Of a DNA stretch of 64,000 nucleotides, positions 8,786 to 19,126 are shown in pieces. Numbering within the stretch: position 1 is the stretch's first letter; each line of letters opens with the position of its first letter. The notes beneath the pieces are model-generated. The model did not search any database. It saw only the letters and a program-made list of their open reading frames with translations, and was not told the origin of the DNA. The translations under genes were made by a program, and so were the position numbers. This stretch comes from Bacteroidales bacterium (GTDB taxonomy: Bacteria; Bacteroidota; Bacteroidia; Bacteroidales; UBA932), in assembly GCA_016290385.1 (NCBI GenBank), contig JAEETO010000003.1:1-64000 (forward strand). The letters are read 5' to 3'.

Positions 8786-11376
8786 GGCTCTCTGTCTCCC
8801 CATACGAATTCCGTGCGCGGATTCCACTGCTCGTCGCCCCAGTACCAGGCGTCATAGACGCAGCGGAGGTACGCCATGTCGGCCGTACTACTTGTCACTG
8901 TGCCATTTGTTCTATTTACGTTCACGACACCGTTGGCAGACCAATACACTCCACTGAACATCGATTCAAAAACGCCTTTAGCCGAGAGTTGGGCGATAAA
9001 TTTTATTTCGCTCTTGGTCGGGATGCGCCACCTACCGCCCGGGAAGCCGTCTTCCTGATACCCGGCACAGCGCCATTTTGCCTGATTCGCGGTGATTGTT
9101 CCGAATTCAGTACCGCCCAGCTTGGTGGAAATTCTGTAAGCGGGAGCGAGCATGTTCTCCGTGCGGTCGGAATTTTCTGTGGGGCGATAATACATCAGTG
9201 GTCTGATCTCTCCTGTCAAGGCCAAATCTGTATTCACATCTCCGTTCACAACCCACGCGGAAGAGAAGTTGGACGCGCCACCAGTCCGGTCCGGAAGGAC
9301 TGCATCCCCGGCATCAGTGCCGTCGTTCACGAAACTGTACCCCAGCACAGGCACGGTCGTGTCGTAGCCGTCGATGCGGGGGTCGCCGATCACGAATTCG
9401 GAATTACTGGGAAGCACTGTCACGTTGATCCTGAATATGTCGCGACCGCCGCCCGTATACCATACGGTACGCCACTGATATTCACGCTTGTTATTGTCCG
9501 TGGAAAGTTTGTAATAGGGCTCCGAATTATTTCCTGTCCTGATGAAGCGCCCGTTGTCTATATAGACGTAGCCCCAGGGCTTGTTTAGCCAGGGCTTTTC
9601 AGAAGAAATGGGATAAAATGGTGTACCGTTGTTGTCGCTGGTGGCCCTGATCTCGCTGTCGGAATTCGGACAGGATTCGATATAGATACCCGGATACTGG
9701 ATGATGGTGATATGCTTCAGGTATTCGCTGTAGGGGTATACACCTTCAGTAAGGTCGTCGTGGACAATGTCAAACTCGATGGTGTAGGGAGAATAATCGA
9801 AGCCGTCCTCTGTGTATTTGTTCTGGAGGGTGTGGTTGAACTCGATAGTGGTGGATGTATTGGTAATCCACTCGGACGGTTCGTATGCAGGATCACCGTT
9901 CGGATCCTGATCTTGGCCGGTGTAGTCCAGATAATACGTTCCCGTGGACGTGTCTTTCCGCACCCATGCGTGGTACTTGGTGTTGTATTGATCGACCACC
10001 TCGCTTTCGTTTTCCTCCGTGATTACGCCGTAATACGGCCGGGTCGCCTTCTGTGAGCCATCGACTATCATGACGTCGTGGCTCGAAAGGAAAGGAATGC
10101 TCAGCGTAGTTAAATTGTTGAGCTCTTTCGGATTCGTGTCTACGGAAAGGTAACGCGCCTTGCTGATGACGGCATACTTGTCAATGGGAACGCTCTTGTT
10201 CTGCCAGTCCAGGATATAGCAAGTGGGTTGGATGATGGCCTGGCCCTCGTCCGTCTCCGAGCCCAGGATGGACACATCAATCTTGAGGTGGTACCAGTTG
10301 TTCCTTTCCAGGCTGGTGACGGGCAGGATGACCTTATAGTAGTACTTGCGCCTGTCGTAGGTATAGCCGTTGGCCTCCGTGCGGCGCCAGTCCATCTCCA
10401 GTTTGAGATACGGCTGCTTCTGGGGCTGGCTGTAATCCGGCCGGCCGGTAGACCACGCGACAGGATAGGAATACATCGGATAGGTATTGTAGTAAACCTT
10501 CTCCTCCGATCCAGAACCAACCGTAGTCGGGCTCAGGTATTCCACGCCGTTGTCCCTGACAAAGGGGCGCTTGCTTTCTTCGGCGTCATAGGAGAAAAAC
10601 TCAGGGCTTGTGTTTTCGGAACCGTTTATAGTTCCAAGCTTTACGTTCTTGGCCCCGTCCACCAGGTAGATGCGCATGGTGTGCAGGACCGGCGTCCATA
10701 CCTCGGCCGGGACGTCGGGGTCGTTGACATGTTTCAGCGTCACTTGCTCTTCAACAGAGATGGCCGTGGTCATCTTGGCGGCAAAACGACTTACATTTAT
10801 GGTTCCGCTCACGCTGATATCCGAGGACTCGTTATAGGTAACCACGGTTTTTCCGTCCATCAGGAAGCTGTCCTGAATGTAGTCGTTTTCAGATTCGGCA
10901 AAGTCGGTAATGATAGGGATGGCGGCCAGTTCCGAAAGGGATGTACCGTCCAGGGCGCCGCCGGGGGCCAGTTCACCGGGATAATTGACGACGGCATAGA
11001 CCGTAGCGCGCATATTGTTCGCTGCCGTAAAGATCTCCCGGGCTTTGACCCGTGTGATCACCAGGTTGAAAGTGGCCTCCCACCTCCCTTCGGTATAGTT
11101 GACCGGATCTTCCTCGGGGTCCACCCGATGGTGATAGACGGCATCGGCGTCACTGGCAGGGGCGTCTCCGGGATAGAAGAAGAAGTCGACGGACTTGATG
11201 AGATTCTCGTTGAACCGTGTCTCACCGTCTGCCGGTTCCGATTTGGTAAGGGCGGGATCTTCGCACCGGACGGTAAGCATCAGGCCGGAGTCGGCGATTT
11301 CAAGGCCGGGTTCGGTGAAACATCCTGCCATAAGGAGCAGGGGAAAAAGGATCAGAATATGGAACCACTTACTCAT
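8782..11376 (-). CDS. Fimbrillin (FimA/Mfa-like) lipoprotein with C-terminal FISUMP-like domain
   Basis: Lipobox MSKWFHILILFPLLLMAGCF; fimbrillin-like N-terminus; C-terminal GGRWRIPTKSEIKFIAQL...SGVYWSANG...AYLRCVYD. Confidence 0.75.
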   Translation of the reverse strand: MSKWFHILILFPLLLMAGCFTEPGLEIADSGLMLTVRCEDPALTKSEPADGETRFNENLIKSVDFFFYPGDAPASDADAVYHHRVDPEEDPVNYTEGRWEATFNLVITRVKAREIFTAANNMRATVYAVVNYPGELAPGGALDGTSLSELAAIPIITDFAESENDYIQDSFLMDGKTVVTYNESSDISVSGTINVSRFAAKMTTAISVEEQVTLKHVNDPDVPAEVWTPVLHTMRIYLVDGAKNVKLGTINGSENTSPEFFSYDAEESKRPFVRDNGVEYLSPTTVGSGSEEKVYYNTYPMYSYPVAWSTGRPDYSQPQKQPYLKLEMDWRRTEANGYTYDRRKYYYKVILPVTSLERNNWYHLKIDVSILGSETDEGQAIIQPTCYILDWQNKSVPIDKYAVISKARYLSVDTNPKELNNLTTLSIPFLSSHDVMIVDGSQKATRPYYGVITEENESEVVDQYNTKYHAWVRKDTSTGTYYLDYTGQDQDPNGDPAYEPSEWITNTSTTIEFNHTLQNKYTEDGFDYSPYTIEFDIVHDDLTEGVYPYSEYLKHITIIQYPGIYIESCPNSDSEIRATSDNNGTPFYPISSEKPWLNKPWGYVYIDNGRFIRTGNNSEPYYKLSTDNNKREYQWRTVWYTGGGRDIFRINVTVLPSNSEFVIGDPRIDGYDTTVPVLGYSFVNDGTDAGDAVLPDRTGGASNFSSAWVVNGDVNTDLALTGEIRPLMYYRPTENSDRTENMLAPAYRISTKLGGTEFGTITANQAKWRCAGYQEDGFPGGRWRIPTKSEIKFIAQLSAKGVFESMFSGVYWSANGVVNVNRTNGTVTSSTADMAYLRCVYDAWYWGDEQWNPRTEFVWGDREP

Positions 11377-13087
11377 CTCCGTTCCAATTCTTTTTGAGGA
11401 GGATCCTGTAATAGTCGATGGACTCGGAATCCAGGTCTATCCATCGCTCATTGTCGCCTATCTCGACGCAGAAATGGAGGTCAATGTAATTGCCTTCCAG
11501 TTCCGCATCCGTATGGGCGCCGGGATTGCAGGAGATTACGAATTCTATCTTGCAGTCCTCCGTCCTGCCGTCTTCCGGATGCTGGTAATTCGGGTAAATG
11601 ACCTGCTCCATGGGCGAGACATTGAAGATCCCGTCGACCTTGGTGTGTCCCTGGAGGGCGCCTGCAACAGGCACCACGTGCAGTTTCTGGCCCACCGGCG
11701 TGGCGATAAGGATATCGCCCTTGATGACATTGGGCTGACCGTCCAGTGTGTGCCAGAACTCAATGTCGTAGTATCCGCCCGGTTTCTGTATCTTGTTGTA
11801 TGTGGCCGGTTCGGTCTCAGGAATGGTGAAACGACGCACTACATTCACTATACTGGTACTGGTGGTGTAGTCCATATCGTATGTGCTCTTGTCCCAGGGA
11901 AGGACCACGATCTTGAATTGCAGGGTCTTTGTGGCCTCAGCAAAGTAGGCATAGAGTATCCAGGAGTGGTTGCGGGTGAGCACATTATCAGACGGCATGT
12001 AGAATGTGACGGTCTGGTCCTCATCCCCGGCATTGTAAAGGATGGTGCCGGAAATACACTTGTCGGTTTCCCGAATGTAGATGGGACCGATCTGGGAGGA
12101 TGTGCCAATGGCCGCATCGAGGCGGCTTTCGTATTCCCGGGCTGTTTCCAGCTCGTGACCGGAGCAGCGGAACAGCAGCGAGTCCGGATGCGCGGAGATG
12201 CTCAAGTCGCTGTTCTGTATAAGAGGTAAGATACCTTCTTCGGTTTCTTCTCCGGCAATTACTGTCGAGAGGGGGGTGTATCCGACAATTTCAAAAGGAT
12301 TATCGGTTGCACCATATTTGTGGTCGGTGAATAGCTTTTCAGACGCGGCAATCTGGCAGTCATGCCCCGCGGCCGTCCCACCGAACGTTATGCTTTTGAC
12401 CAAGCAGGCCGGGTTGCTCGCAACGGCGGGATCCGTGTCCGTGGCCGGAGTTCCCTGTTGGCAGAAGACGAAACGGATCTTGGATACGGCCCGGGTAAGG
12501 GTTACCTCGGAGACGTTGAGGACCGGATAGCCCCCGGCGACGGGAGCTGCTTTGCGCACCCCGGACATGGGAAGCCCGGCGTCGGGAACGGACATGGTAA
12601 GGGGGGTAGGGCCGAAAGCGGAACCGGTGATGACTGCGGCTTCGAGTTCAGCACGCACGGTCCCTTCCCCAAGGGAGGCATGGCCTGTCGATGCCGCATT
12701 GGCCAGGGCATATACGTCAACCCTGGCTTCGCTCTGACTCAGGAGGGCGAACATCTCCCGGCTCAGGGGCATTCCAAAACGGGTGATGGTGGAATGGGGA
12801 AGACCGGTGCTCGCAAGATCAGCGGCGTTAAAGCCTTTGTAACCGACAAGCTGTCCGTCGCTGGCTCCTCCGCTGATAAATACCCACAGTTGTAGAGAAT
12901 TGATGTTTTTCTCGCTGCTCAGGGCTCCTACCCTGCCCGTTTCGGCTTTGGTGGCCAGGATGTCGGGGATGTAGATACTGACCGACAACTCCGCAAGTTC
13001 CTCCTCTTCCGGATGATGACAGGAGATGACAGGCAATGCTGCCAGAAGCATCACCGTCATGCCTATGATATGTATCATCCTTTTCAT
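11369..13087 (-). CDS. Fimbrial (Mfa-like) subunit lipoprotein
   Basis: MKRMIHIIGMTVMLLAALPVISCHHPEEEELAELSVSIYIPDILATKAET...KNINSLQLWVF...VLNVSEVTLTRAVSKIRFVF; position in fimbrial operon. Confidence 0.75.
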   Translation of the reverse strand: MKRMIHIIGMTVMLLAALPVISCHHPEEEELAELSVSIYIPDILATKAETGRVGALSSEKNINSLQLWVFISGGASDGQLVGYKGFNAADLASTGLPHSTITRFGMPLSREMFALLSQSEARVDVYALANAASTGHASLGEGTVRAELEAAVITGSAFGPTPLTMSVPDAGLPMSGVRKAAPVAGGYPVLNVSEVTLTRAVSKIRFVFCQQGTPATDTDPAVASNPACLVKSITFGGTAAGHDCQIAASEKLFTDHKYGATDNPFEIVGYTPLSTVIAGEETEEGILPLIQNSDLSISAHPDSLLFRCSGHELETAREYESRLDAAIGTSSQIGPIYIRETDKCISGTILYNAGDEDQTVTFYMPSDNVLTRNHSWILYAYFAEATKTLQFKIVVLPWDKSTYDMDYTTSTSIVNVVRRFTIPETEPATYNKIQKPGGYYDIEFWHTLDGQPNVIKGDILIATPVGQKLHVVPVAGALQGHTKVDGIFNVSPMEQVIYPNYQHPEDGRTEDCKIEFVISCNPGAHTDAELEGNYIDLHFCVEIGDNERWIDLDSESIDYYRILLKKNWNGDE

Positions 13088-13098
13088 TTTCCTGTCCG

Positions 13099-14769
13099 TC
13101 AGTATGAAAGTTTGATTCCTCCGGGTTCAACCTGAATCCAGTCCATTTCTACGGTTACACCAATTTCCAACTGCGGGTCCCGAAGGTCGGGGACGGTGTT
13201 GTAGGCGTTGCCCAGTTTGAGCACTTTTACATAGACCGTGGTCTTACAATCGCGGGAGAACACGCTGTCGATAATTTCTCCATCAGGATTAGAGCCTTCC
13301 GAAGGCTTGAGTTCCCCGGCCAGGTAGAACTTGCATCCGGGCGGCACAGTGCCTTGCTGGCACTGGAAGGCAGACGAGGTGTTGTTCTGGAATTCCAGCG
13401 CAAAATGTACGGACTCGTCACTGGCTGTGGGAAGCACCAGCACCTGGGCATACTGCGACGTGTTGCCGAGGGTGATGCCACTCACAGTATTGTCATATAT
13501 AAACTGAAACTCGTCCAGGTCCGATGAAATGGGAGTGAAACTGTAGTCCACCTCCCTCTGCTCCCCGATGATGATGCCGGTCAGGGGGCATCCTGCCACC
13601 GCTGCAGTAGATGCATCCAGCGCTAAGAAGTGGAACTCCACAAGCCCGACGCCATATTGCATCTGGTCCACGATAGCGGCAGATCGGGTTGCAGAGGTAA
13701 CGGAAAAACCCTCCGTATAATGGGAAAGAATGTTGCCCCACGTGTAGTTCTGGGGATTATATTGTTGCGCGATATCGTCGGCCGAAGATGTCTTGATAGC
13801 GCTGTTGGCATAGTACCACAGGCTGGGTGGATAGCAGTACAGGGGCGTTGGTATGAGTGAGATGTTCACCCCGTTGAGGAGCTTTACGAACCTGTGTCCG
13901 TTCCACCACATTCCTACCGCTCCTTCCGGAATACCGTAGGTGGAAGGAAAGCCATTCGCCGCGGTGCGGGCTGTCTGAAGCGGGGTAAGGCGCTCCATAA
14001 TGGCGTTGATGGCATCCGGATTAGTGCCACTGTATAGGGAAAGTGCTCCGAGGATGTTCTGTTCGAAACGGTAAAGGGTCTGGTACGAACAGGCGGAAAT
14101 CTCATTCTCGGTAGTGAAAACATCCAGGAAGGCCAGGATATCCGCATCGTTCGACGCCTGGAGGGCTTCGACCACGCCATTGAGTGCCGCGATCAGGTTG
14201 TCAGCAGTCTGGCCGACGGCGCTTGCATCGGCCGTCTCAAGAATGGTTTCCAGGTTGAAGCTGATGTCTCCCGACATTTGCGGATTATCCAGTCCGGAAG
14301 GCGTCAAGACACCGTTTTTATGCTTCCCCTCCACGGTAGATACGGAACCGTTGTCCACCGCTTTTCCATATGCGAGCACCCGGTTCATGAATCGGGGAAG
14401 GATGGCTATGTTATACAGATGAGCGTTGTTGTTGGCCACGAGACCGGTTTTTCCGATCGCGGAATTCTGGATAACCACATTGCGGTCTCCCCACCTGGCG
14501 TTGCCGCCCGCTACAGGATTCGCCGACTCCGTCTTGAAAGGAATCACATATACCTGTTCGATCCCCCGGAAACCGGATCCGTCCTGGGTGATGACGGAAC
14601 TCATCTTGGTGGCCGGCCCCTCTGAAACATCCCCCGGCGACCTAAGCGACAGAGCCAGAGAGATGGCATTATACGAGTCCTCGGTCCCCTCCCATTCCAG
14701 CGGGCGCACACACCCGCTGGAAAGAAGGGCCGAAAGAGCCAACAGTATGAATGCCAATCTGACGTTCAT
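13099..14769 (-). CDS. Fimbrillin-like lipoprotein (paralog of 14785..16953)
   Basis: Lipobox LSSGC; shares IPEGA, YYANSAIKTS, QYGVGLVEF, LTGIIIGEQREVDYSF and ALEFQNN motifs with the neighbouring gene. Confidence 0.75.
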   Translation of the reverse strand: MNVRLAFILLALSALLSSGCVRPLEWEGTEDSYNAISLALSLRSPGDVSEGPATKMSSVITQDGSGFRGIEQVYVIPFKTESANPVAGGNARWGDRNVVIQNSAIGKTGLVANNNAHLYNIAILPRFMNRVLAYGKAVDNGSVSTVEGKHKNGVLTPSGLDNPQMSGDISFNLETILETADASAVGQTADNLIAALNGVVEALQASNDADILAFLDVFTTENEISACSYQTLYRFEQNILGALSLYSGTNPDAINAIMERLTPLQTARTAANGFPSTYGIPEGAVGMWWNGHRFVKLLNGVNISLIPTPLYCYPPSLWYYANSAIKTSSADDIAQQYNPQNYTWGNILSHYTEGFSVTSATRSAAIVDQMQYGVGLVEFHFLALDASTAAVAGCPLTGIIIGEQREVDYSFTPISSDLDEFQFIYDNTVSGITLGNTSQYAQVLVLPTASDESVHFALEFQNNTSSAFQCQQGTVPPGCKFYLAGELKPSEGSNPDGEIIDSVFSRDCKTTVYVKVLKLGNAYNTVPDLRDPQLEIGVTVEMDWIQVEPGGIKLSY

Positions 14770-14784
14770 GGAATGGGCCAGATG

Positions 14785-16953
14785 CTAAAGTCCGATGTTA
14801 TAAGTATAGCCGGTGTGCCATTTGAGGTCAACAGAGAGACCGAGCGACATCTGGGTACTGGAAAGGTTCGGTACGGTGACGTAAGCGTTCTTCAGGGACT
14901 CCTCTCCAAGCGTGAAGGTTGCGGAGGTCACGAAGTTCTGAATAAATACACGGTTGATCTTTTTGGAGTGGCCGGCGACTTTTCCGCTGGGCACAGCCTC
15001 ACTGTCGATGCCGTACACGGGAGGAATAGCGTATTTGCCGTCATCAGGCCACACCGGCAGATTGAGAACGGATGCGCTGGTAGCCGTAGCGACGGGAAGT
15101 TCTGCAATTAGGTAGAAGATGCCGTCCTTGGGTACAATGTTGTCCTTGCCCCAGAAAGGATCGCCTTCGTTCTTGAACTCAAGAGCGACCCTGACCGAGG
15201 ACTGAGCGTCATCACCAAGTGTCTTATTGTAATTGTCGAGGACCAGCGTGTAATTCTCGCTGCCGGTCGGCGTGGGGATGGTGCTGCTTGCGATGGCGTC
15301 ATCGTAAACCACATACGTAAACTCGCTGCCTGTCGTGACCTTGGGGAGGAACTGCCAGTCCACAGATTTGCACTGGCCACCGACGAGGACGCCGGTGAAT
15401 GTAAGGTGATGGTTGTCGGTTGGGATAAGGTTATCGTTGGCGTCGCCGGTCCTGGCAGACTTGTTATCCTTGAAGTTAGCCAGTCCGGAAGCAATGGCGA
15501 TCTTAGATTCCAGCAGGGCCACGCCATAGTTGATGTTGTTGCGCACCGCTATGCCACGGGTGTTGGACTGAACCCTGGAATTTATCTGCCAGCTATTGGC
15601 CGTCCATTTGTTGCCGGATGAGGTGTCGTCGTCCCAGGGATTAACGCCGTTGGGGTAATCGGCAGTGGTGACATCCTTGTTTGTGGTGCGTATAGGGGAA
15701 TTAACGTAGTATGCGAGTTCAGCAGGGTAGAGGTAATTGTTGGGATTGAACTCATTACCGGGGTTTGCAAGAGCCTGGTTAGGATCCAAATACTCAAACT
15801 TTCCGGTGGTAGCAACATAATTTAACTGGGCTGCACCTTCAGGAATAAGGAATTGGGTATGAGGGAAACCGGCAACGTCGGTCACGCCGGAGAACTTGGC
15901 GTCCCAGGCAGCTGCATCAGCAATACCCGTCGAGGCACTATTGGCGATGACATTTGCTTTGATGCTGCTGAGGCCCTGATACTCCATCGCATCTGTGAAG
16001 TAGCGCCCCTTGCGCTGCATGATCTCGTCAGCGAGACGGCAGGCGTTAGCTTCTAAATTACTGGTAGGATTTGCGCCTTGAACCGTCTTGACGACATCGA
16101 TGAGGGAAGTCATCATACTCTTGACCGCAGCCGAAGATCCGGCACGGTACTCACCGCTCTCAATCGCGGTGAAGGTTGAATAGGCAGCACCGAGGATTTC
16201 CTCGAGACCGGACAAGCTCGGGCGCAACGTAGGATCGTCATATTTGGCACCAAGGTCTTTCCAGGAAAGGGCGGGAAGGCCTGTATACTGGGTCTTGGGA
16301 TCAGCGGGATCTCCCGGAGCGGTATATGTCTCCGAGGCGGGCATGTCAGGGATACTGGAGGATATGATACGGTTGAGAATGAAAACCAACAGGTCTCCGG
16401 TATGCTTGTAATTGGTCTCATTCTCGAGCCTCTGAATGAGGTCGAAATGCGAGGCGGAAGGTGTCGAGGAAACATTGTAGCTCATCCTGCCGGTAGCGCT
16501 GCCAGGGGTGGCGTTGATAGCCTTGCCATAGAAGAGAATAGCATCCACGTCAACGGGGACGTTAAGCTGGACGATACGATTGGAGCTTGCGGTTGCGTTG
16601 GTTCCGGCGTTGATAGAGCCGTTGGAAAAAAGTGTGCCAAGCTCAAAGTCGCGATCTGTGGCTAAATCGGATTTGAGAATGAAAGGCTCAACGGAAAAGT
16701 CAGTTTTGCTCATGCCGGTCTTGAAAGCCATGACATGGGCATTGTCAATACCGAGAAAGTTATTTGCCCTCTGCACATTGGTGGATGTCATCTTGGTCTG
16801 CGGAGAACCTGTATTGACACTCAGGACGAACTGGGTGGTCACCTCTTTGGTCTCGGGGTTGAAATTGGGATTCACTTCGATGGACTCCGTGCAGGACACG
16901 GCCCCAAAAAGCAAGATGAATCCCAACAGGGGAATAAATGATTTTGTTCTCAT
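14785..16953 (-). CDS. Fimbrillin-like lipoprotein, probable structural pilin
   Basis: Lipobox LFGAVSC; TKMTSTNVQRANNFLGIDNAHVMAFKT; TGVLVGGQCKSVDWQFLP; ALEFKNEG. Confidence 0.75.
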   Translation of the reverse strand: MRTKSFIPLLGFILLFGAVSCTESIEVNPNFNPETKEVTTQFVLSVNTGSPQTKMTSTNVQRANNFLGIDNAHVMAFKTGMSKTDFSVEPFILKSDLATDRDFELGTLFSNGSINAGTNATASSNRIVQLNVPVDVDAILFYGKAINATPGSATGRMSYNVSSTPSASHFDLIQRLENETNYKHTGDLLVFILNRIISSSIPDMPASETYTAPGDPADPKTQYTGLPALSWKDLGAKYDDPTLRPSLSGLEEILGAAYSTFTAIESGEYRAGSSAAVKSMMTSLIDVVKTVQGANPTSNLEANACRLADEIMQRKGRYFTDAMEYQGLSSIKANVIANSASTGIADAAAWDAKFSGVTDVAGFPHTQFLIPEGAAQLNYVATTGKFEYLDPNQALANPGNEFNPNNYLYPAELAYYVNSPIRTTNKDVTTADYPNGVNPWDDDTSSGNKWTANSWQINSRVQSNTRGIAVRNNINYGVALLESKIAIASGLANFKDNKSARTGDANDNLIPTDNHHLTFTGVLVGGQCKSVDWQFLPKVTTGSEFTYVVYDDAIASSTIPTPTGSENYTLVLDNYNKTLGDDAQSSVRVALEFKNEGDPFWGKDNIVPKDGIFYLIAELPVATATSASVLNLPVWPDDGKYAIPPVYGIDSEAVPSGKVAGHSKKINRVFIQNFVTSATFTLGEESLKNAYVTVPNLSSTQMSLGLSVDLKWHTGYTYNIGL

Positions 16954-17015
16954 GATAGTGTGAGTTTTAAATGATTAATTGTTGTTTGTATAATATAAAT
17001 ATTGTTTTTGTTTTG

Positions 17016-18185
17016 TCATAATTCGGTATTATAACCCATTCCTTGCTGCCAGTTCAACTGCACGCTCACGCCCACCACGGTCGAATCATTGGCGGGTTCG
17101 GGCGGTTCGGGCGGTTCGGGCGGGAAGTCAGGGCCGCCGGGGTCGGGGTTATAGGGTTTGTGTTCGGGCGTACCCGTGAAACTGCCGTTGGCGGTGAGCC
17201 AGCCTTTGACGATCAGCAGATGGCCTGCCTGCAGGGGCTTGCCGATATAGATTTCGTTGCGGGTGACCGTGTTGTCCGGCATGGTCACATAGAGGTAGAT
17301 GGTCCAGATTTTCGGATAGGTTCCGATGACTTCATCGCTCACGTTCGGGCTGGGGAAGCCTACGCCGCAGACCATGAGCGGAACTTTTTTCCAGCGGGTC
17401 CAGAAGGCGTCGTACACCCAGGTTTCCGTTTCAGAGGAAACATCCTGGTCGCTGCCCATGAAAGGCATGATATCGATTTCGTCGGTTCCGATGAGAGTCT
17501 TGTTGTCGAAAGCAAACGCGCTGTCGAGGATCTTGAAGGAGTCGGCAAATCCGCCATAATCGGCACGGATGCTCTTCACGTCGCAGGAGTCGCGATTGAT
17601 GATCAGGGCGGCGGCGGCATTGACCATCTGGAACTCTACATCGTAGTGCTGGTCTTCCCTGTCGCGCACCGTCAGGCGCTTGCGGGCGCTGAAAAAAGCG
17701 GTAGGCTGCGTGGGAAGTTGTTCTTTCTTTTTCTGGACCAGCCTGAGAATGTCGAAATTGCCCTCCGCTCCTTCCAGCGTGACGTCGGGCACGGCCGACA
17801 CGTTGGCGGAACCGGCCATGCGGTAGTCGGAGGCAGCAAGCCGGATCTCGAATTCACGCTGGCCTGCATCCATGATTTCATGCTGCTCATGCGTCATCTT
17901 GCCGCGCCTGCGCTGGTCGTAGAAGTACATATCTACTTCATGGACGGAGCTCACGAAGACATGTTCCAGATATTTTTCAAGGGCTGCCCGGACGGGCCGG
18001 TCGTGTTCCGTGCCGATTTTATCGTCCATCTCCTGTTCCTTGTTGCTCTTTAGGTTGAGCGAACAGGTCAGCGTGATCTCTTCCGGGCAGTCATCGATCT
18101 TTTCGTCGATGAGGCCGCAGCCCGGCAGGGACGTCATGACCATCAGGTCTAGCGAGAATATCGTCAACAACTGCCTCAATTTCAT
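17016..18185 (-). CDS. FimB/Mfa2-type fimbrial anchor lipoprotein
   Basis: MKLRQLLTIFSLDLMVMTSLPGCGLIDEKIDDCPEEITLTCSLNL; ATGA overlap with the DUF3575 gene; C-terminal PPEPPEPPEP linker. Confidence 0.75.
   Translation of the reverse strand: MKLRQLLTIFSLDLMVMTSLPGCGLIDEKIDDCPEEITLTCSLNLKSNKEQEMDDKIGTEHDRPVRAALEKYLEHVFVSSVHEVDMYFYDQRRRGKMTHEQHEIMDAGQREFEIRLAASDYRMAGSANVSAVPDVTLEGAEGNFDILRLVQKKKEQLPTQPTAFFSARKRLTVRDREDQHYDVEFQMVNAAAALIINRDSCDVKSIRADYGGFADSFKILDSAFAFDNKTLIGTDEIDIMPFMGSDQDVSSETETWVYDAFWTRWKKVPLMVCGVGFPSPNVSDEVIGTYPKIWTIYLYVTMPDNTVTRNEIYIGKPLQAGHLLIVKGWLTANGSFTGTPEHKPYNPDPGGPDFPPEPPEPPEPANDSTVVGVSVQLNWQQGMGYNTEL
17094..17123. repeat. Short tandem repeat (GGTTCGGGC)n encoding a PPEPPEPPEP linker
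   Basis: ggcgggttcgggcggttcgggcggttcgggcggg. Confidence 0.8.
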
Positions 18186-18943
18186 CGCTCCTCCCCCTTT
18201 TCTTTCTTGTTGAATGTATAGACGATGTTCACGCCGATCTTCGGCAGGAGCGCGACGCCGCTGCGCGGGCCGATCTGCCGGCCGCAACTGGGGCATTCAT
18301 AGGCCATGTCGCTGTACCAGCCGGCGGAAAGGCCCAGTTCGGCCTCGATCCGCCAGTGACGGCTGAGCGGATAAGCGTAGCCATAGAACAAGCCGGCGCC
18401 CAGCAGGTCGCCCTGCACGCGCTGGTCGTTCAGGACCGGATAGAGGTTGAACGGAAGCTTGAGGGCCCCCAGGTTGTAGTGGATGTACAGCAGGTCCGCC
18501 CCGAAATAGTGACCTTGGCTGACAGCCTTGGGATAGTAACGGAATTCCGGGACCAGAGCTAGGTGGCGCCACTTGCTCAGGTTGGACGGGGTGTTATCCC
18601 AGATGAGGAAACGGTCCCAGGACTTGAAACCGAAGATGCCGCCGATGCTGGCATGACGGCCCAAGGCGATTTCCATCGAAAGGTTCATTGCCCCGATGGC
18701 ATCGTAAGCGATGTTGTTGCGCAGGGCAAAGGCGGCCGCAGGGTTATTGTTGCGATAGACCGGTTTCGTCTCCTGCTGGGGAAGGGTCATCAGGGAGTCG
18801 GCCAACACGCGCTCGGCCCGGGCTGCAGGAGTATCCTGCGCAAAGGAATAGGTTGCGGCGAAAGGGTTGAAGAAAAAGCCTATGATCGTCACAAATATTA
18901 CCTTGCGGAACAGCGTCGGTGCTATGTCGGGCAGCCAGTTCAT
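18182..18943 (-). CDS. DUF3575 domain-containing protein, first gene of the fimbrial operon
   Basis: ALRNNIAYDAIGAMNLSMEIALGRHASIGGIFGFKSWD...ALVPEFRYYPKAVSQGHYFGADLLYIHYN...HWRIEAELGLSAGWYSDMAYECPSCG. Confidence 0.85.
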   Translation of the reverse strand: MNWLPDIAPTLFRKVIFVTIIGFFFNPFAATYSFAQDTPAARAERVLADSLMTLPQQETKPVYRNNNPAAAFALRNNIAYDAIGAMNLSMEIALGRHASIGGIFGFKSWDRFLIWDNTPSNLSKWRHLALVPEFRYYPKAVSQGHYFGADLLYIHYNLGALKLPFNLYPVLNDQRVQGDLLGAGLFYGYAYPLSRHWRIEAELGLSAGWYSDMAYECPSCGRQIGPRSGVALLPKIGVNIVYTFNKKEKGEER

Positions 18944-18978
18944 TCCTTTCTTCCAAGGGCTAATACCTCATATTCTTA

Positions 18979-18986
18979 CAAATGTA
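18979..18986 (-). promoter_or_regulatory. -7 box (TACATTTG) upstream of the fimbrial operon
   Basis: Plus-strand CAAATGTA reads as TACATTTG on minus, about 36 nt upstream of the DUF3575 ATG. Confidence 0.5.
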
Positions 18987-19126
18987 CTAAAAAAGTGCGA
19001 CTTTTCCACATTTTATGAACCTAAGTTTATGAAAAATAAACCCCCTGATCGTTTTTGGAACGATCTTTACAGAATTTGTAATAATTTTGACAGTTTCGAA
19101 ACGGAAAGTTTCGGTACTGGTGCGAG

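Noticed and set aside
19047-19065. Hairpin GATCGTTTTTGGAACGATC upstream of the fimbrial operon
   Set aside because: Only a 7-bp stem with weak U-tract context; could be a terminator or an operator, but not supportable from sequence alone.
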